From NCBI RefSeq assembly GCF_003206045.1, contig NZ_PZJM01000009.1, positions 372,001-436,000 on the forward strand: a stretch of 64,000 nt of DNA, in the 5' to 3' direction. Under the pieces are notes generated by a model. It was not told the origin of the DNA, made no database searches, and saw only the letters and a list, made by a program, of their open reading frames with translations. Both the position numbers and the translations under genes were made by a program. Positions within the stretch are counted from its first letter, which is position 1. Each line of letters opens with the position of its first letter. The stretch is from Salinicola lusitanus. Lineage in GTDB: Bacteria > Pseudomonadota > Gammaproteobacteria > Pseudomonadales > Halomonadaceae. Of this stretch, positions 8,601-17,942 are shown one piece after another.

Positions 8601-10955
8601 ATGCCGGGTTCGCATGCCGATAACGGCTACCAAGCACTTGAGTTCGTTTCGGCTCTTCGACCCAAGACGCCTGTCAACTTCTTGTCCGACAGGCTATCGT
8701 GCCTCGAGAGCCACGACCCTGGAGAAGCCGAGATTTCCGATTCGCTGTCCCACTCGCTGCGCCGTCTCTGGACGCTCGACAAGTTCGCCTACAGCCTTCG
8801 TGTCTTCCTCGCTTTCAGCGGTGCCATCGCGCTGAGCTGGACTCTCGATCAGATCGCGCTCGCCATCCCGCTGTTTCTGGGCATCATTGCCAGCGCCCTC
8901 TCCGAGACCGACGACAACTGGGAAGGCCGGGTCCGGGCCCTGCTGGTCACGCTGATCTGCTTCTTCGTCGCCTCCACCTCGGTGGAGCTGCTGTTCCCCT
9001 GGCCGTGGCTTTTCGCACCGGGGCTCGCGCTGTCCGCGTTCGTGCTGATCATGCTCGGTGCCATCGAGCAGCGCTATGCCACCATCGCTTCCGCCACGCT
9101 GATTCTCTCCGTCTACTCGATGATCAACATCGAGCAGCACGGCGGTACCACCGATGGCAATTTCTGGCATCAGCCGCTGCTGCTGGTCGGCGGCGCGGCC
9201 TGGTATGGCCTGATCTCGGTCATCTGGTGCCTGCTCTTCTCGCGCCAGCCGGTCAAGCAGAGCATGGCCCAGCTCTACCGTGAGCTGGGCGAGTACCTGA
9301 TCATCAAGGCGACGCTGTTCGAGCCGCTGCGCGGGCTCGACGTGGAGGCCCGGCGCGTGGCGCTGGCGCGCCAGAACGGGCGGGTGGTGATGGCGCTCAA
9401 CCAGGCCAAGGAGATGATCTTCCGGCGTCTCGAAGGCCAGCGTGGCAGCCGCAAGCTCAATCGCTACCTGCGGCTCTACTTCATCGCCCAGGACATCCAC
9501 GAACGAATCAGCGCTTCGCACTACCCCTATTCGGCGCTGGCCGAGACCTTCTTCCACCACGACGTGCTGTTCCGCTGCCAGCGTCTGCTCGACCAGCAGG
9601 GGCGAGCCTGCAAACGGCTCGGCAAGGCGCTGCTGCTGCGTCAACCGTTCGACCACAGCCTGAGCGAGCAGGCTCTCGAGGACCTGCGCGCCTCGATCGT
9701 CTACCTGCGCGCCCAGCGCAACCCGGCGTGGACGCCGCTGCTACGCTCGCTGCAGGCGCTGGCGCGCAATCTGGCCACGCTCGAGGATCAGCTCTCCAGT
9801 GCCCACAACCCCGACGCCGTCGCCGACCAGAAGGATGCGAGCCTGTTCAATCGCTCGCCCCGCAGCTTCAAGGACGCCTGGGAGCGGGTACGCCTCAACC
9901 TGACCTCGGGTTCGCCGACCTTCCGCCATGCGCTGCGCCTGTCGATCGCGCTGCTGGTCGGCTACGGCGTGCTGCACCTGGTTCATCCGACCCAGGGCTT
10001 CTGGATTCTGCTCACCACGCTGTTCGTGTGCCGGCCCAACTTCGGTGCCACGCGGCGCTTCCTGCGCCAGCGCATCATCGGCACGGTGGTGGGGTTGGTG
10101 GTCGGCTGGGCGCTGATCAGCCTGTTTCCCGATCCGCTGATGCAGTCGCTGATCGCCATCGTCGCCGGTGTCGTCTTCTTCGCCAACCGCGAGCAGCACT
10201 ACGTGATCGCGACCGCCGCCATCACCACGCTGGTGCTGGCGAGCTTCAACCAGGTCGGCGACGGTTTCGACCTGATCATGCCGCGGCTGATCGACACGCT
10301 CATCGGCGCGCTGATCTCGGGGCTCGCGGTCTTCTTCATCCTGCCCGACTGGCAGGGACGCCGGCTCCACAAGGTGGCCGGCGCGGCGCTCACCGGCAGC
10401 AGTGCCTATCTGCGCGAGATCGTTCATCAGTACGAAGCCGGCAAGCAGGATGACCTCGCCTATCGCCTGGCCCGGCGCAACGCTCACAACGCCGATGCCG
10501 CGCTCTCGACCGTGCTCGCCAACATGCTCCAGGAGCCCGGGCACTACCGCAAGAAGGATGCCGACGAAGGTTTCCGCTTCCTCGTCGTCTCGCACACGTT
10601 GCTGGGCTATCTCTCCGCGCTGGGGGCTCATCGTGGCGCGCTGGCGGCGAGCGAGAGCGATACCGACACCTATGTCGCCGCGCGCCGGCTTGCCGATGGT
10701 TTCGATGCCATCGCCGCCGGGCTGAGCGCCCGCGAGGCGATACCCGACTTCAAGACCGAACAGAACGACCTCGTCGCCATCTTCGAGCAGGAGCCGACCA
10801 GTGCCCAGGATGACGGCGACGACGAGCGTCGCCTGATCCAGGCGCAGCTCGCCCATATCAGCCGCCAGCTGGTGCCGATGAGCGAAGCCGCGACGCGCCT
10901 GATCGAGACCCAGACGCAGACCGCGCACGACGAGAAGGCGGTCGGGGCGAGCTGA
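8601..10955 (+). CDS. yccS: YccS/FUSC family inner-membrane protein
   Basis: A 784-residue membrane protein closely resembling E. coli YccS along its whole length. Two hydrophobic blocks of about six helices each (about residues 45-210 and 440-580) flank cytoplasmic domains. Shared motifs include SVELLFPWPWLFA, FIAQDIHERISASHYPYS, GFWILLTTLFVCRPN and PRLIDTLIGALISG. FUSC proteins resemble the aromatic-acid exporter AaeB, but the YccS role is unknown. The start is uncertain: ATG 8601 (or GTG 8598) has no clear ribosome site, and no other ATG occurs before the membrane region. TTATACT just upstream (8579-8585) could be a -10 element, which would imply a very short leader. Confidence 0.85.
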   Translation: MPGSHADNGYQALEFVSALRPKTPVNFLSDRLSCLESHDPGEAEISDSLSHSLRRLWTLDKFAYSLRVFLAFSGAIALSWTLDQIALAIPLFLGIIASALSETDDNWEGRVRALLVTLICFFVASTSVELLFPWPWLFAPGLALSAFVLIMLGAIEQRYATIASATLILSVYSMINIEQHGGTTDGNFWHQPLLLVGGAAWYGLISVIWCLLFSRQPVKQSMAQLYRELGEYLIIKATLFEPLRGLDVEARRVALARQNGRVVMALNQAKEMIFRRLEGQRGSRKLNRYLRLYFIAQDIHERISASHYPYSALAETFFHHDVLFRCQRLLDQQGRACKRLGKALLLRQPFDHSLSEQALEDLRASIVYLRAQRNPAWTPLLRSLQALARNLATLEDQLSSAHNPDAVADQKDASLFNRSPRSFKDAWERVRLNLTSGSPTFRHALRLSIALLVGYGVLHLVHPTQGFWILLTTLFVCRPNFGATRRFLRQRIIGTVVGLVVGWALISLFPDPLMQSLIAIVAGVVFFANREQHYVIATAAITTLVLASFNQVGDGFDLIMPRLIDTLIGALISGLAVFFILPDWQGRRLHKVAGAALTGSSAYLREIVHQYEAGKQDDLAYRLARRNAHNADAALSTVLANMLQEPGHYRKKDADEGFRFLVVSHTLLGYLSALGAHRGALAASESDTDTYVAARRLADGFDAIAAGLSAREAIPDFKTEQNDLVAIFEQEPTSAQDDGDDERRLIQAQLAHISRQLVPMSEAATRLIETQTQTAHDEKAVGAS

Positions 10956-11060
10956 GACGCTGGGCGCCGTGGCCCGTGCCTCGAGGTCTGGAACTGCCCA
11001 TCCCTGCCGGCCTCGTCGCCCAACCAGCAGTGGATCGGCGGGAGGCTTCTTCCAGCAGGC

Positions 11061-12104
11061 CTAGCGGAAGTCGGTGATCACCGTGGCCCCCACGCCCTGG
11101 AACGAATCCATCGCCATCAGCGCCGCCGGCGCTTCGGTCAGGCTGATGCGCTGGCCGACCAGACGCGCCGGGTCGAGCCGGCCGTGGCGGACCATCTCGA
11201 GCATGGCGCCGTAGCGGTGCGCCTGCATACCGTGGCTGCCCAGAATCTCCAGCTCCTCGGCAATCACTCGATGCATGGGCAGCGGCGGCGACTGCTGGTC
11301 ACCCGCCATCAGCCCCACCTGCACGTGCTTGCCGCGGGTGCGCAGGCTCAGGATCGAGTTCTGGCAGGTGAGCTGGCTACCCAGCGCATCCAACGAGACA
11401 TGGGCACCGCCCTGGCTCAGCTCGCGTACCGCCTCGACGACATCCGCACACTGCGTGGCATTCAGCGTCACCGTGGCGCCGAGCGCCTGGGCCAGGCGCA
11501 GCTTGGCGTCGTCGATATCCACCGCCACCACCTGGGCGCCCAGGGCGCTGGCGATCATGATCGCCGAGAGACCGACCCCGCCGCAGCCGTAGACACTGAC
11601 CCACTGCCCGCCGCTGACCCGGCCCTGATCGACCACCGCGCGGAAGGCGGTGGCGAAACGACAGCCGAGACCCGCGGCGGTGGCGAAATCCATGCTCTCT
11701 GGCAGCGCGACCAGGTTGAGATCGGCATGCTGCAGGCTGGTGTACTCGGCGTAGGAGCCCCACTGGGTGAAACCGGGCTGCACCTGGTGGTGGCACACCT
11801 GCTGATGGCCGCTGCGGCACTCGTGGCAGGCGCCGCAGCCGCTGACGAAGGGCACGGTGACCCGAGCCCCCGGCTGCCAGCGGGTGACATCCTTGCCCAC
11901 CGCGACGATGGTGCCGGCCAGCTCGTGCCCGGGGACGTGGGGCAGCACGATGTCACTGTCGTGCCCCATCCAGGCGTGCCAGTCGCTGCGGCACAGCCCC
12001 GATGCTTCCACCCGCACCACCACGCCGTGGGGCGCGGGGGAGGGATCGGGAACGGTCTGGATGCTGGGGGGTGTCTGGAAGCTTTCGAAGACCACGGCTT
12101 TCAT
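11061..12104 (-). CDS. Zinc-dependent alcohol dehydrogenase (MDR family)
   Basis: A 347-residue medium-chain dehydrogenase. The catalytic zinc ligands are Cys38 ([10 protein letters not shown]) and the GHE motif ([14 protein letters not shown]). A structural zinc lobe is given by [16 protein letters not shown]. The Rossmann fold shows [20 protein letters not shown], and the acidic residue after the second strand (AVDIDDAK) favours NAD over NADP. The enzyme should oxidise an alcohol or reduce an aldehyde; the substrate is unknown. A divergently transcribed Lrp/AsnC regulator 168 bp away probably controls it. Confidence 0.9.
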   Translation of the reverse strand: MKAVVFESFQTPPSIQTVPDPSPAPHGVVVRVEASGLCRSDWHAWMGHDSDIVLPHVPGHELAGTIVAVGKDVTRWQPGARVTVPFVSGCGACHECRSGHQQVCHHQVQPGFTQWGSYAEYTSLQHADLNLVALPESMDFATAAGLGCRFATAFRAVVDQGRVSGGQWVSVYGCGGVGLSAIMIASALGAQVVAVDIDDAKLRLAQALGATVTLNATQCADVVEAVRELSQGGAHVSLDALGSQLTCQNSILSLRTRGKHVQVGLMAGDQQSPPLPMHRVIAEELEILGSHGMQAHRYGAMLEMVRHGRLDPARLVGQRISLTEAPAALMAMDSFQGVGATVITDFR

Positions 12105-12214
12105 GGCGATGACTCATGCGCTGGAGGGTTGGCGGGAAGCGGCGTGACGAATGGCTGATTGTAGGAGACAGGCTACCTCAGATGGCCGAAATATCTTTGC
12201 CTTCTTGCTCCGTT

Positions 12215-12231
12215 TTGCCGCCTGGTGGCAA
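12215..12231. promoter_or_regulatory. Possible Lrp-type operator in the divergent adh/lrp gap
   Basis: TTGCC-N7-GGCAA (12215-12219 and 12227-12231) is a symmetric 17-bp site in the 168-bp gap between the dehydrogenase and the Lrp-type gene, about 40 bp before the regulator start. Dyads of this size suit AsnC/Lrp dimers. The evidence is symmetry and position alone. Confidence 0.35.
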
Positions 12232-12272
12232 GCTTGTTTTAGCGAATCGCCAGAATAGAGAAGGATCTTCCC

Positions 12273-12737
12273 TTGAAGCCGCTGGATGACATCAACCTTC
12301 GCCTGCTGGATCTGCTCCAGCAGGATGGCCGCATGACCAACGCCAAGCTGGCCGAAGCCCTGGCGCTGAGCGAGACGCCGTGCTGGCGGCGGCTCAAGCG
12401 GCTGGAGGAGGAGAAGCTGATCACCGGCTATCAGGCCAACCTGGATCGCAAGCGGCTGGGGCTGGGGGTGCTGGCCTTCGTCCAGCTCAACTGCTCGGAG
12501 CACCACGCCGGCTCGGTGGCGGCGTTCGAGCGGATCATCAACGCCAGTCCCAATATCCTCGCCTGCCACAACACCACCGGCGATGACGACTTCCTGCTGA
12601 TCATCGTGGCCAAGGACCTGGACGACTACAGCCGGTTCGTGGAGCGCGAGCTGCGACGGCTGCCGGGGGTGACCAATATCCGCTCCAGCCTGTCGCTGCG
12701 CGAGGTGAAGTCGACCAACCGGCTGCCGCTGGGCTGA
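12273..12737 (+). CDS. Lrp/AsnC family transcriptional regulator
   Basis: A 154-residue regulator of normal length. The N-terminal helix-turn-helix (LDDINLRLLDLLQQDGRMTN...LSETPCWRRLKRLEEEKLI, residues 4-50) is followed by a RAM/AsnC ligand domain with the GDDDFLLIIVAKDLDDYSRF strand. It carries the CWRRL variant of the recognition helix shared with the second Lrp-like protein in this window at 48748. It is divergent from the zinc alcohol dehydrogenase, its probable target, and may sense an amino acid or related metabolite. Confidence 0.9.
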   Translation: MKPLDDINLRLLDLLQQDGRMTNAKLAEALALSETPCWRRLKRLEEEKLITGYQANLDRKRLGLGVLAFVQLNCSEHHAGSVAAFERIINASPNILACHNTTGDDDFLLIIVAKDLDDYSRFVERELRRLPGVTNIRSSLSLREVKSTNRLPLG

Positions 12738-12750
12738 GATGCCCGTGCCG

Positions 12751-12768
12751 ACGCGGCGTTGGCCGCGT
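12751..12768. terminator. Small hairpin between convergent lrp and recG
   Basis: ACGCGGC (12751-12757) and GCCGCGT (12762-12768) form a 7-bp stem with a GTTG loop in the 30-bp gap between the convergent genes. It touches the recG stop codon. The T tract is poor, so this is at best a weak bidirectional terminator. Confidence 0.35.
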
Positions 12769-14846
12769 TATACCTGCCCGTAGCGCCCGGCTTCATCGCC
12801 GAGCCAGCGGCGGATCAGCGGCGTCGCGGCGTCGGGGGCTTCTTCCAGCAGCGCCTGGGCCAGCGCGGTGACGGTATCGAGCAGATCGCGGTCGCGCTCC
12901 AGGTCGGCGATCTTCATCTGCGCCAGGCCGGTCTGGCGGGTGCCGAGCACTTCGCCGGGGCCGCGCAGTTCGAGATCCTTCTCGGCGACCTTGAAGCCGT
13001 CGGTGGTGTCGCGCAGGATGCCGAGCCGCTGGCGGGAGTGGTTCGACAGCGGCGGGTGATAGAGCAGCACGCAGTAGCTGTCGACGCGCCCGCGGCCGAC
13101 CCGGCCCCGCAGCTGATGCAGCTGGGAGAGCCCCAGCCGCTCCGGGTTCTCGATGATCATCAGGCTGGCGTTGGGCACGTCGACGCCGACCTCGATCACC
13201 GTGGTCGCCACCAGCAGGTCGAGCTCGCCGCTCTTGAAGGCGTCCATCACCTCGCCCTTCTCCTGCGCCTTCATGCGCCCGTGGACCAGCCCGACGTTGA
13301 GTTCCGGCAGCGCTTCGACCAGGGTGTCGCGGGTCACTTCCGCCGCCTGGCAGGTGAGCGCCTCCGACTCCTCGATCAGGGTGCAGACCCAGTAGGCCTG
13401 ACGCCCTTCGGCACAGGCGTTGCGGATCCGCTGGATCACTTCCGGACGCCGCTCGTCGGGCACGGCCACGGTATGCACCGGGGTGCGGCCCGGCGGCAGC
13501 TCGTCGATCACCGAGAGATCGAGATCGGCGTAGGCGCTCATCGCCAGGGTGCGCGGGATCGGCGTGGCGGTCATGATCAACTGGTGCGGGGTCAGGCCGC
13601 CGGACTCGCCCTTCTGGCGCAGCGCCAGGCGCTGGTGGACGCCGAAGCGGTGCTGCTCGTCGATCACCGCCAGCCCCAGCCGATGGAAAGTCACGTCATC
13701 CTGGAACAGCGCGTGGGTGCCGACGGCGACCTGCACGCGACCGTCGGCGATGGCCGCCTTGGTATCCAGGCGCGCCTTGCCCTTGAGCTTGCCGGCCAGC
13801 CAGCCCACCTCGATGCCCAGCGGTTCGAGCCAGGCGCGGAACTGGCGGAAGTGCTGCTCGGCGAGGATCTCGGTGGGTGCCATCACCGCCGCCTGGCAGT
13901 CGCCGGCGATGGCGTTCAGCACCGCCATCGCCGCGACCACGGTCTTGCCCGAGCCGACATCGCCCTGGACCAGCCGCAGCATCGGCACCTCCCGCTCCAG
14001 GTCACGGCCGATCTCCTCGAGCACGCGACGCTGGGCCTGGGTCAGCGAGAACGGCAGCTGGGTCAGAAAGCGCGCCTGCAGGTTGCTGGCGGCGGCCAGC
14101 GGGGGGGCGCCATCGGCCTGAATGCGCAGCCGCACCTGGCGCAGGCTCAACTGGTGCGCCAGCAGCTCCTCCAGCGCTAGCCGCCGCTGGGCCGGATGGC
14201 GACCATCGGCCAGACGCTCCTGGGGGGCGTCGGGCGGCGGTTCATGGAGATAGCGCAGCGATTCGATCAATCCCGGCAGGCGAAAGCGCTGGCGCAGCGT
14301 CGCCGGAATCCACTCCGGCAGCGCCTCCGGCGCCTCTGCCAGGCGCTTCAGCGCCTGCTGGATCAGCGCCCGCAGGCGCGGTTGTGCCAGGCCCTCGGTG
14401 GCCGGGTAGATCGGCGTGAGATGTTCGTCCACCGGCGTGGCGTCGGACTGGATCAGGCGATATTCCGGATGATAGATCTCGAGTCCGGTGCTGCCGGCGC
14501 GGGCCTCGCCGAAGCAGCGCACCTGGACGCCCTTGACGAACTGCTGCTGCTGGGCCGGCGAGAAGTGGAAGAAGCGCAGGCTGAGGATGCCGGAGCCATC
14601 CTTGAGCCGCACCAGCAGGCTGCGCCGGCGACCGCGAACCACCTCTGCGGCGCTCACCTCGCCCTCGACCACCGCCTCGGTGCCGGCACGCAGGGTGCCG
14701 ATCGGGGTGATCCGGGTCCGATCCTGATAGCGCAGCGGCAGGTGGAACAGCAGGTCGGCGACCTGCTCGATGCCCAGCCTGGCCAGCTTGCCGGCCAGGG
14801 CCTCGCCGACGCCGGAGAGCTCGGTGACTGGCGTGTCGAGGCTCAT
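12768..14846 (-). CDS. recG: ATP-dependent DNA helicase RecG
   Basis: A 692-residue helicase of the usual RecG length. It has an N-terminal wedge/OB domain (LLFHLPLRYQDRTRI), then a superfamily 2 motor with Walker A LVQGDVGSGKTVVAAMA, the DExH-type box VIDEQHRFGVHQR, motif III MTATPIPRTLAM, and motif VI QLHQLRGRVGRG. RecG remodels stalled replication forks and Holliday junctions and removes R-loops. Its ATG overlaps the stop codon of oxyR (14843-14846), so it is translated as the second gene of an oxyR-recG operon, an arrangement also known from Pseudomonas aeruginosa. Confidence 0.97.
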   Translation of the reverse strand: MSLDTPVTELSGVGEALAGKLARLGIEQVADLLFHLPLRYQDRTRITPIGTLRAGTEAVVEGEVSAAEVVRGRRRSLLVRLKDGSGILSLRFFHFSPAQQQQFVKGVQVRCFGEARAGSTGLEIYHPEYRLIQSDATPVDEHLTPIYPATEGLAQPRLRALIQQALKRLAEAPEALPEWIPATLRQRFRLPGLIESLRYLHEPPPDAPQERLADGRHPAQRRLALEELLAHQLSLRQVRLRIQADGAPPLAAASNLQARFLTQLPFSLTQAQRRVLEEIGRDLEREVPMLRLVQGDVGSGKTVVAAMAVLNAIAGDCQAAVMAPTEILAEQHFRQFRAWLEPLGIEVGWLAGKLKGKARLDTKAAIADGRVQVAVGTHALFQDDVTFHRLGLAVIDEQHRFGVHQRLALRQKGESGGLTPHQLIMTATPIPRTLAMSAYADLDLSVIDELPPGRTPVHTVAVPDERRPEVIQRIRNACAEGRQAYWVCTLIEESEALTCQAAEVTRDTLVEALPELNVGLVHGRMKAQEKGEVMDAFKSGELDLLVATTVIEVGVDVPNASLMIIENPERLGLSQLHQLRGRVGRGRVDSYCVLLYHPPLSNHSRQRLGILRDTTDGFKVAEKDLELRGPGEVLGTRQTGLAQMKIADLERDRDLLDTVTALAQALLEEAPDAATPLIRRWLGDEAGRYGQV

Positions 14847-15763
14847 GCCGCCTCGACGTCGCTACCCTGGATTTTATCGATCGCCTGGATCAGGGCATCG
14901 ATCGCCTTGGGCCGCGGGAAGCTGGCACGCCAGGCCAGGGCGACGCTGCGCATCGGCACATCGCCCTTGAACGGCCGGCTTTCCAGCAGCCCGCCTTCGT
15001 AGTGGCTGGTACCGATCGCCAATTTGGGCAGTACCGTGATGCCCAGACCGGAGGCGACCATGTGACGAATGGTCTCCAGCGAGCCGCCCTCCGCAATCAG
15101 GGTGTTCTCGGGATTGTTGAGCTGGGCGCTGATCGCCGGGCACGCCTCGAGGATCTGGTCGCGGAAACAGTGGCCCTCGCCGAGCAGCAGCAGGCGCTCG
15201 GTAAGCAGGTCCTCCTTGTCGATCGCCGCTTTTTCCGTCCACGGATGGCCGGCGGGCAGCAGCACCTCGAACGGCTCCTCGTAGAGCGTCTTGGTGACCA
15301 CGTCGGGCTCGTTGAACGGTAGCGCCACGAAGATCGCGTCCAACTCGCCGCTGCGCAGCTTGCGCCGCAGCACGCCGGTGAAACTCTCCTCGATATACAA
15401 CGGCATCTGCGGGGCGATGCGCGACAGTGCCGGGATCAGGTGCGGGAACAGGTAAGGGCCAATGGTATAGATGGCGCCGATGCGCAGCGGGCTGATCAAT
15501 TGATCCTTGCCTTCGCTGGCCATCTCCCGGATCAATGTGGCCTGCTCCAGCACGCGGTGGGCCTGCTCGACGATTCGCTCGCCCAGCGGTGTGACCTGAA
15601 CGGTGGACTTGGAGCGCTCGAACAGCGCGATGCCGAGTTCGTCCTCGAGTTTCTTGACGGCCACCGACAGCGTCGGTTGAGAGACGAAGCAGCGCTCGGC
15701 GGCGCGGCCGAAATGACGCTCCTGGGCCAAGGTTACGATGTAGCGGAGTTCTGTTAGAGTCAT
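14843..15763 (-). CDS. oxyR: Hydrogen-peroxide-sensing regulator OxyR
   Basis: A 306-residue LysR-type regulator. Helix-turn-helix: LRYIVTLAQERHFGRAAERC with SQPTLSVAVKKLEDELG. The two redox cysteines of OxyR are present at the E. coli positions, Cys199 and Cys208, in the context GEGHCFRDQILEAC; oxidation to a disulfide switches the protein into an activator of catalase and peroxidase genes. No katG or ahpC gene lies in the window. The gene overlaps recG by 4 bp. A 136-bp gap separates it from the divergent epimerase-like gene. Confidence 0.96.
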   Translation of the reverse strand: MTLTELRYIVTLAQERHFGRAAERCFVSQPTLSVAVKKLEDELGIALFERSKSTVQVTPLGERIVEQAHRVLEQATLIREMASEGKDQLISPLRIGAIYTIGPYLFPHLIPALSRIAPQMPLYIEESFTGVLRRKLRSGELDAIFVALPFNEPDVVTKTLYEEPFEVLLPAGHPWTEKAAIDKEDLLTERLLLLGEGHCFRDQILEACPAISAQLNNPENTLIAEGGSLETIRHMVASGLGITVLPKLAIGTSHYEGGLLESRPFKGDVPMRSVALAWRASFPRPKAIDALIQAIDKIQGSDVEAA

Positions 15764-15899
15764 TGGCTGGGACCGAAAGGCTCCCTGTCAGCGCGATTTG
15801 GCAAGTGAACAGCGGTACGCAATTCTCGTGGTCACGCTCGTGCGTGCGCGTCCTCAGGGACGAATCATCAAGGACGTTTTACCAAGAGGCTAGGGAAAG

Positions 15900-16778
15900 G
15901 TGAAGAAAACAACGCTAATTCTCGGCTGTGGCGATATTGGCACTCAGCTCGGGAAGCAGTTGATCGCTGCCGGTCATCGCGTGATCGGCGCGCGGCGCAA
16001 TGTCGGCGCGCTGGAGGGAACCGGCATCGAGGCGGTGGCGCTGGACGTCACTGACGAAGCGGCGCTGGCGGCACTGCCGGATGCCGACATCATCGTCTAC
16101 GCGGTGACCGCGGATCGGTTCGAGGAGTCGGCCTACGAGACGGCGTATCCGACCGGGCTGAAAGCGGTGCTCGAAACGTTCGGGGCCCGCGAGAAAAAGC
16201 CGGAGCGAGTGCTCTTCGTCTCCTCGACGAGTGTCTATGCCCAGCAGGGTGGTGAAGAGGTCGACGAAACCTCGGAAACCGACCCGAACGGTTTCTCCGG
16301 TACGCTGATGCGCGAAGCCGAGCAGGCCCTGCTCGCCCACGATCTGCCCGGCACGGCGGTGCGTTTCTCGGGTATCTACGGCCCGGGGCGTGATCGGCTG
16401 ATCCGCCAGGTGCAGGAGGGCCGGATCGCGGCCTCGAACCCGCCGATGTACTCCAACCGTATCCATCGCGACGACTGCGCAGGGGTCATCGCGCATCTGG
16501 TTCAGCTGTCATTGGAAGGCAAGCCGCTGGAGCCGGTCTACCTGGCCAGCGACTGCGACTCCGCGCCGCTGCACGAAGTGATGGCGTGGATCGCCAAGCG
16601 ACTCAAGGTCGAGACGCCGGAGGTGATCCAGTCGCCGTTGCGGCGTCGCTCGAGCAAGCGCTGCAATAACCGGCAGCTGCTCGATTCCGGCTACACGTTT
16701 CGCTATCCCACCTTCCGCGAAGGTTACGAAGACGTGCTCCAGCAGGGCGGCTTTCTGTCGGCCAAGGAGAAGGCGTGA
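15900..16778 (+). CDS. NAD(P)-binding epimerase-like protein (YeeZ-like SDR)
   Basis: A 292-residue extended-SDR protein with a GTG start preceded by AGGGAAAG. The Rossmann motif is LILGCGDIGTQLGKQLI, where GCGxxG replaces the more common GxxGxxG of epimerases, as in E. coli YeeZ. Later motifs are VLFVSSTSVYAQQ and the active-site-like region GTAVRFSGIYGPGRDRL. The typical YxxxK catalytic pair is not obvious, so the activity is uncertain. It stands alone and ends before a rho-independent terminator that insulates it from the phosphonate operon. Confidence 0.82.
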   Translation: MKKTTLILGCGDIGTQLGKQLIAAGHRVIGARRNVGALEGTGIEAVALDVTDEAALAALPDADIIVYAVTADRFEESAYETAYPTGLKAVLETFGAREKKPERVLFVSSTSVYAQQGGEEVDETSETDPNGFSGTLMREAEQALLAHDLPGTAVRFSGIYGPGRDRLIRQVQEGRIAASNPPMYSNRIHRDDCAGVIAHLVQLSLEGKPLEPVYLASDCDSAPLHEVMAWIAKRLKVETPEVIQSPLRRRSSKRCNNRQLLDSGYTFRYPTFREGYEDVLQQGGFLSAKEKA

Positions 16779-16885
16779 CGTCAGGGCGCCAGTCCGGCGC
16801 GTGATGTCGCTCGGCTGTGACGTTTCGACGACGAATCGATGTCGATCCGATGACACGATTTCTCAATCCGCTGAAATATCTGATA

Positions 16886-16908
16886 AAGCGCCTCCGGGCG
16901 CTTTTTTT
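16886..16908 (+). terminator. Rho-independent terminator
   Basis: AAGCGCC (16886-16892) pairs with GGCGCTT (16897-16903) around a TCCG loop, and the run of seven T residues (16902-16908) follows directly. It lies 108 bp after the epimerase-like gene and before the phosphonate operon. Confidence 0.88.
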
Positions 16909-16930
16909 GTGGCTCGTACCACCGTCCAAG

Positions 16931-16970
16931 CTGTCATCGTTTCTTAATTGTCTAGATAAATAACCGTCAC
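16931..16970 (+). promoter_or_regulatory. Possible Pho box upstream of the phn operon
   Basis: CTGTCAT (16931-16937) equals the PhoB half-site. CCGTCAC (16964-16970) is a second, weaker half-site exactly 33 bp (three 11-bp steps) downstream, the periodicity used by PhoB. The intervening in-phase heptamers are poor (for example TCTTAAT at 16942). The site lies about 90-125 bp before phnC. Phosphonate operons are often PhoB-controlled, but this match is incomplete. Confidence 0.35.
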
Positions 16971-17055
16971 ACGACGTCGCCAGACTGTGTCCAACACTTC
17001 GGGGCCAGGGATTCGTAGTCCGAATCACGGCCCGACACTTTCCGGGACGAATCGT

Positions 17056-17880
17056 ATGACCGCCATCGTTAGCGTCGAACGGCTCGACAAATCCTTCGGT
17101 CACCATGCGGCGCTGCGCGAGATCGGTTTCGAGATCCACGCCGGCGAGCTGGTCACGTTGATCGGGCCGTCGGGGTCGGGCAAGTCGACCCTGCTGCGTC
17201 ACCTCATCGGCCTGACACGCGCCGATCGTCAGTCGCACAGCCATGTCCGGGTGCTGGATCGCGACGTGCAGCGCAACGGGCGTCTGCTCGGGGCCAGCCG
17301 CGAACAGCGCCGTCGCTGCGGCTACATCTTCCAGCAGTTCAACCTCGCCGGCCGGCTGAGCGTCATGACCAACGTGCTGGTCGGCCACCTTGGCGCGATG
17401 CCGCGCTGGCGGGCCCTGACCGGCCGCTTCACCCACCAGGAGCGGGACAAGGCGCTGCAGGCCCTCGAACGGGTCGGCATCGTCGGGCTGGCCCACCAGC
17501 GTGCCAACACGCTGTCGGGCGGCCAGATGCAGCGCGTCGCCATCGCCCGGGCGCTGGTGCAGGAGGCGGAGGTGATCTTCGCCGACGAACCGATCGCCTC
17601 CCTCGACCCGCGTAGTGCCCGCGAGGTGATGGAGATCCTGCAGCGCATCAATCGCGAGGATGGCCGCACCATCGTCGTCACCCTGCATCAGGTCGATGTC
17701 GCCCGCCGCTACTGCCGCCGCGCCATCGCATTGAAGCAGGGGCGCCTCTACTACGACGGGCCGATCGCCGGCCTCACCGATGCTCGCCTGCAGGCGCTCT
17801 ACGAGAACGCCGGTCTCGACGAGCTCGAGTCCCGTCAGCCCGGCCACCGGATCGCGCCGCCGCTGCATGCGGTGGGCTGA
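17056..17880 (+). CDS. phnC: Phosphonate ABC transporter ATP-binding protein
   Basis: A 274-residue ATPase that powers phosphonate import with PhnD and PhnE. Walker A is GPSGSGKST (about residues 37-45), the ABC signature [15 protein letters not shown], Walker B VIFADEP, followed by SLDPRS and the switch histidine in VTLHQVDVA. The ATG at 17056 is used because homology begins there; an upstream GTG frame adds only unrelated residues. It is the first gene of the phn cluster, 62 bp before phnD. Confidence 0.95.
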   Translation: MTAIVSVERLDKSFGHHAALREIGFEIHAGELVTLIGPSGSGKSTLLRHLIGLTRADRQSHSHVRVLDRDVQRNGRLLGASREQRRRCGYIFQQFNLAGRLSVMTNVLVGHLGAMPRWRALTGRFTHQERDKALQALERVGIVGLAHQRANTLSGGQMQRVAIARALVQEAEVIFADEPIASLDPRSAREVMEILQRINREDGRTIVVTLHQVDVARRYCRRAIALKQGRLYYDGPIAGLTDARLQALYENAGLDELESRQPGHRIAPPLHAVG

Positions 17881-17942
17881 TCCGGGCAGGCATTCGACTC
17901 AAGACCCACGATCCATCACCCACGACACCTCGAGGAAACGCC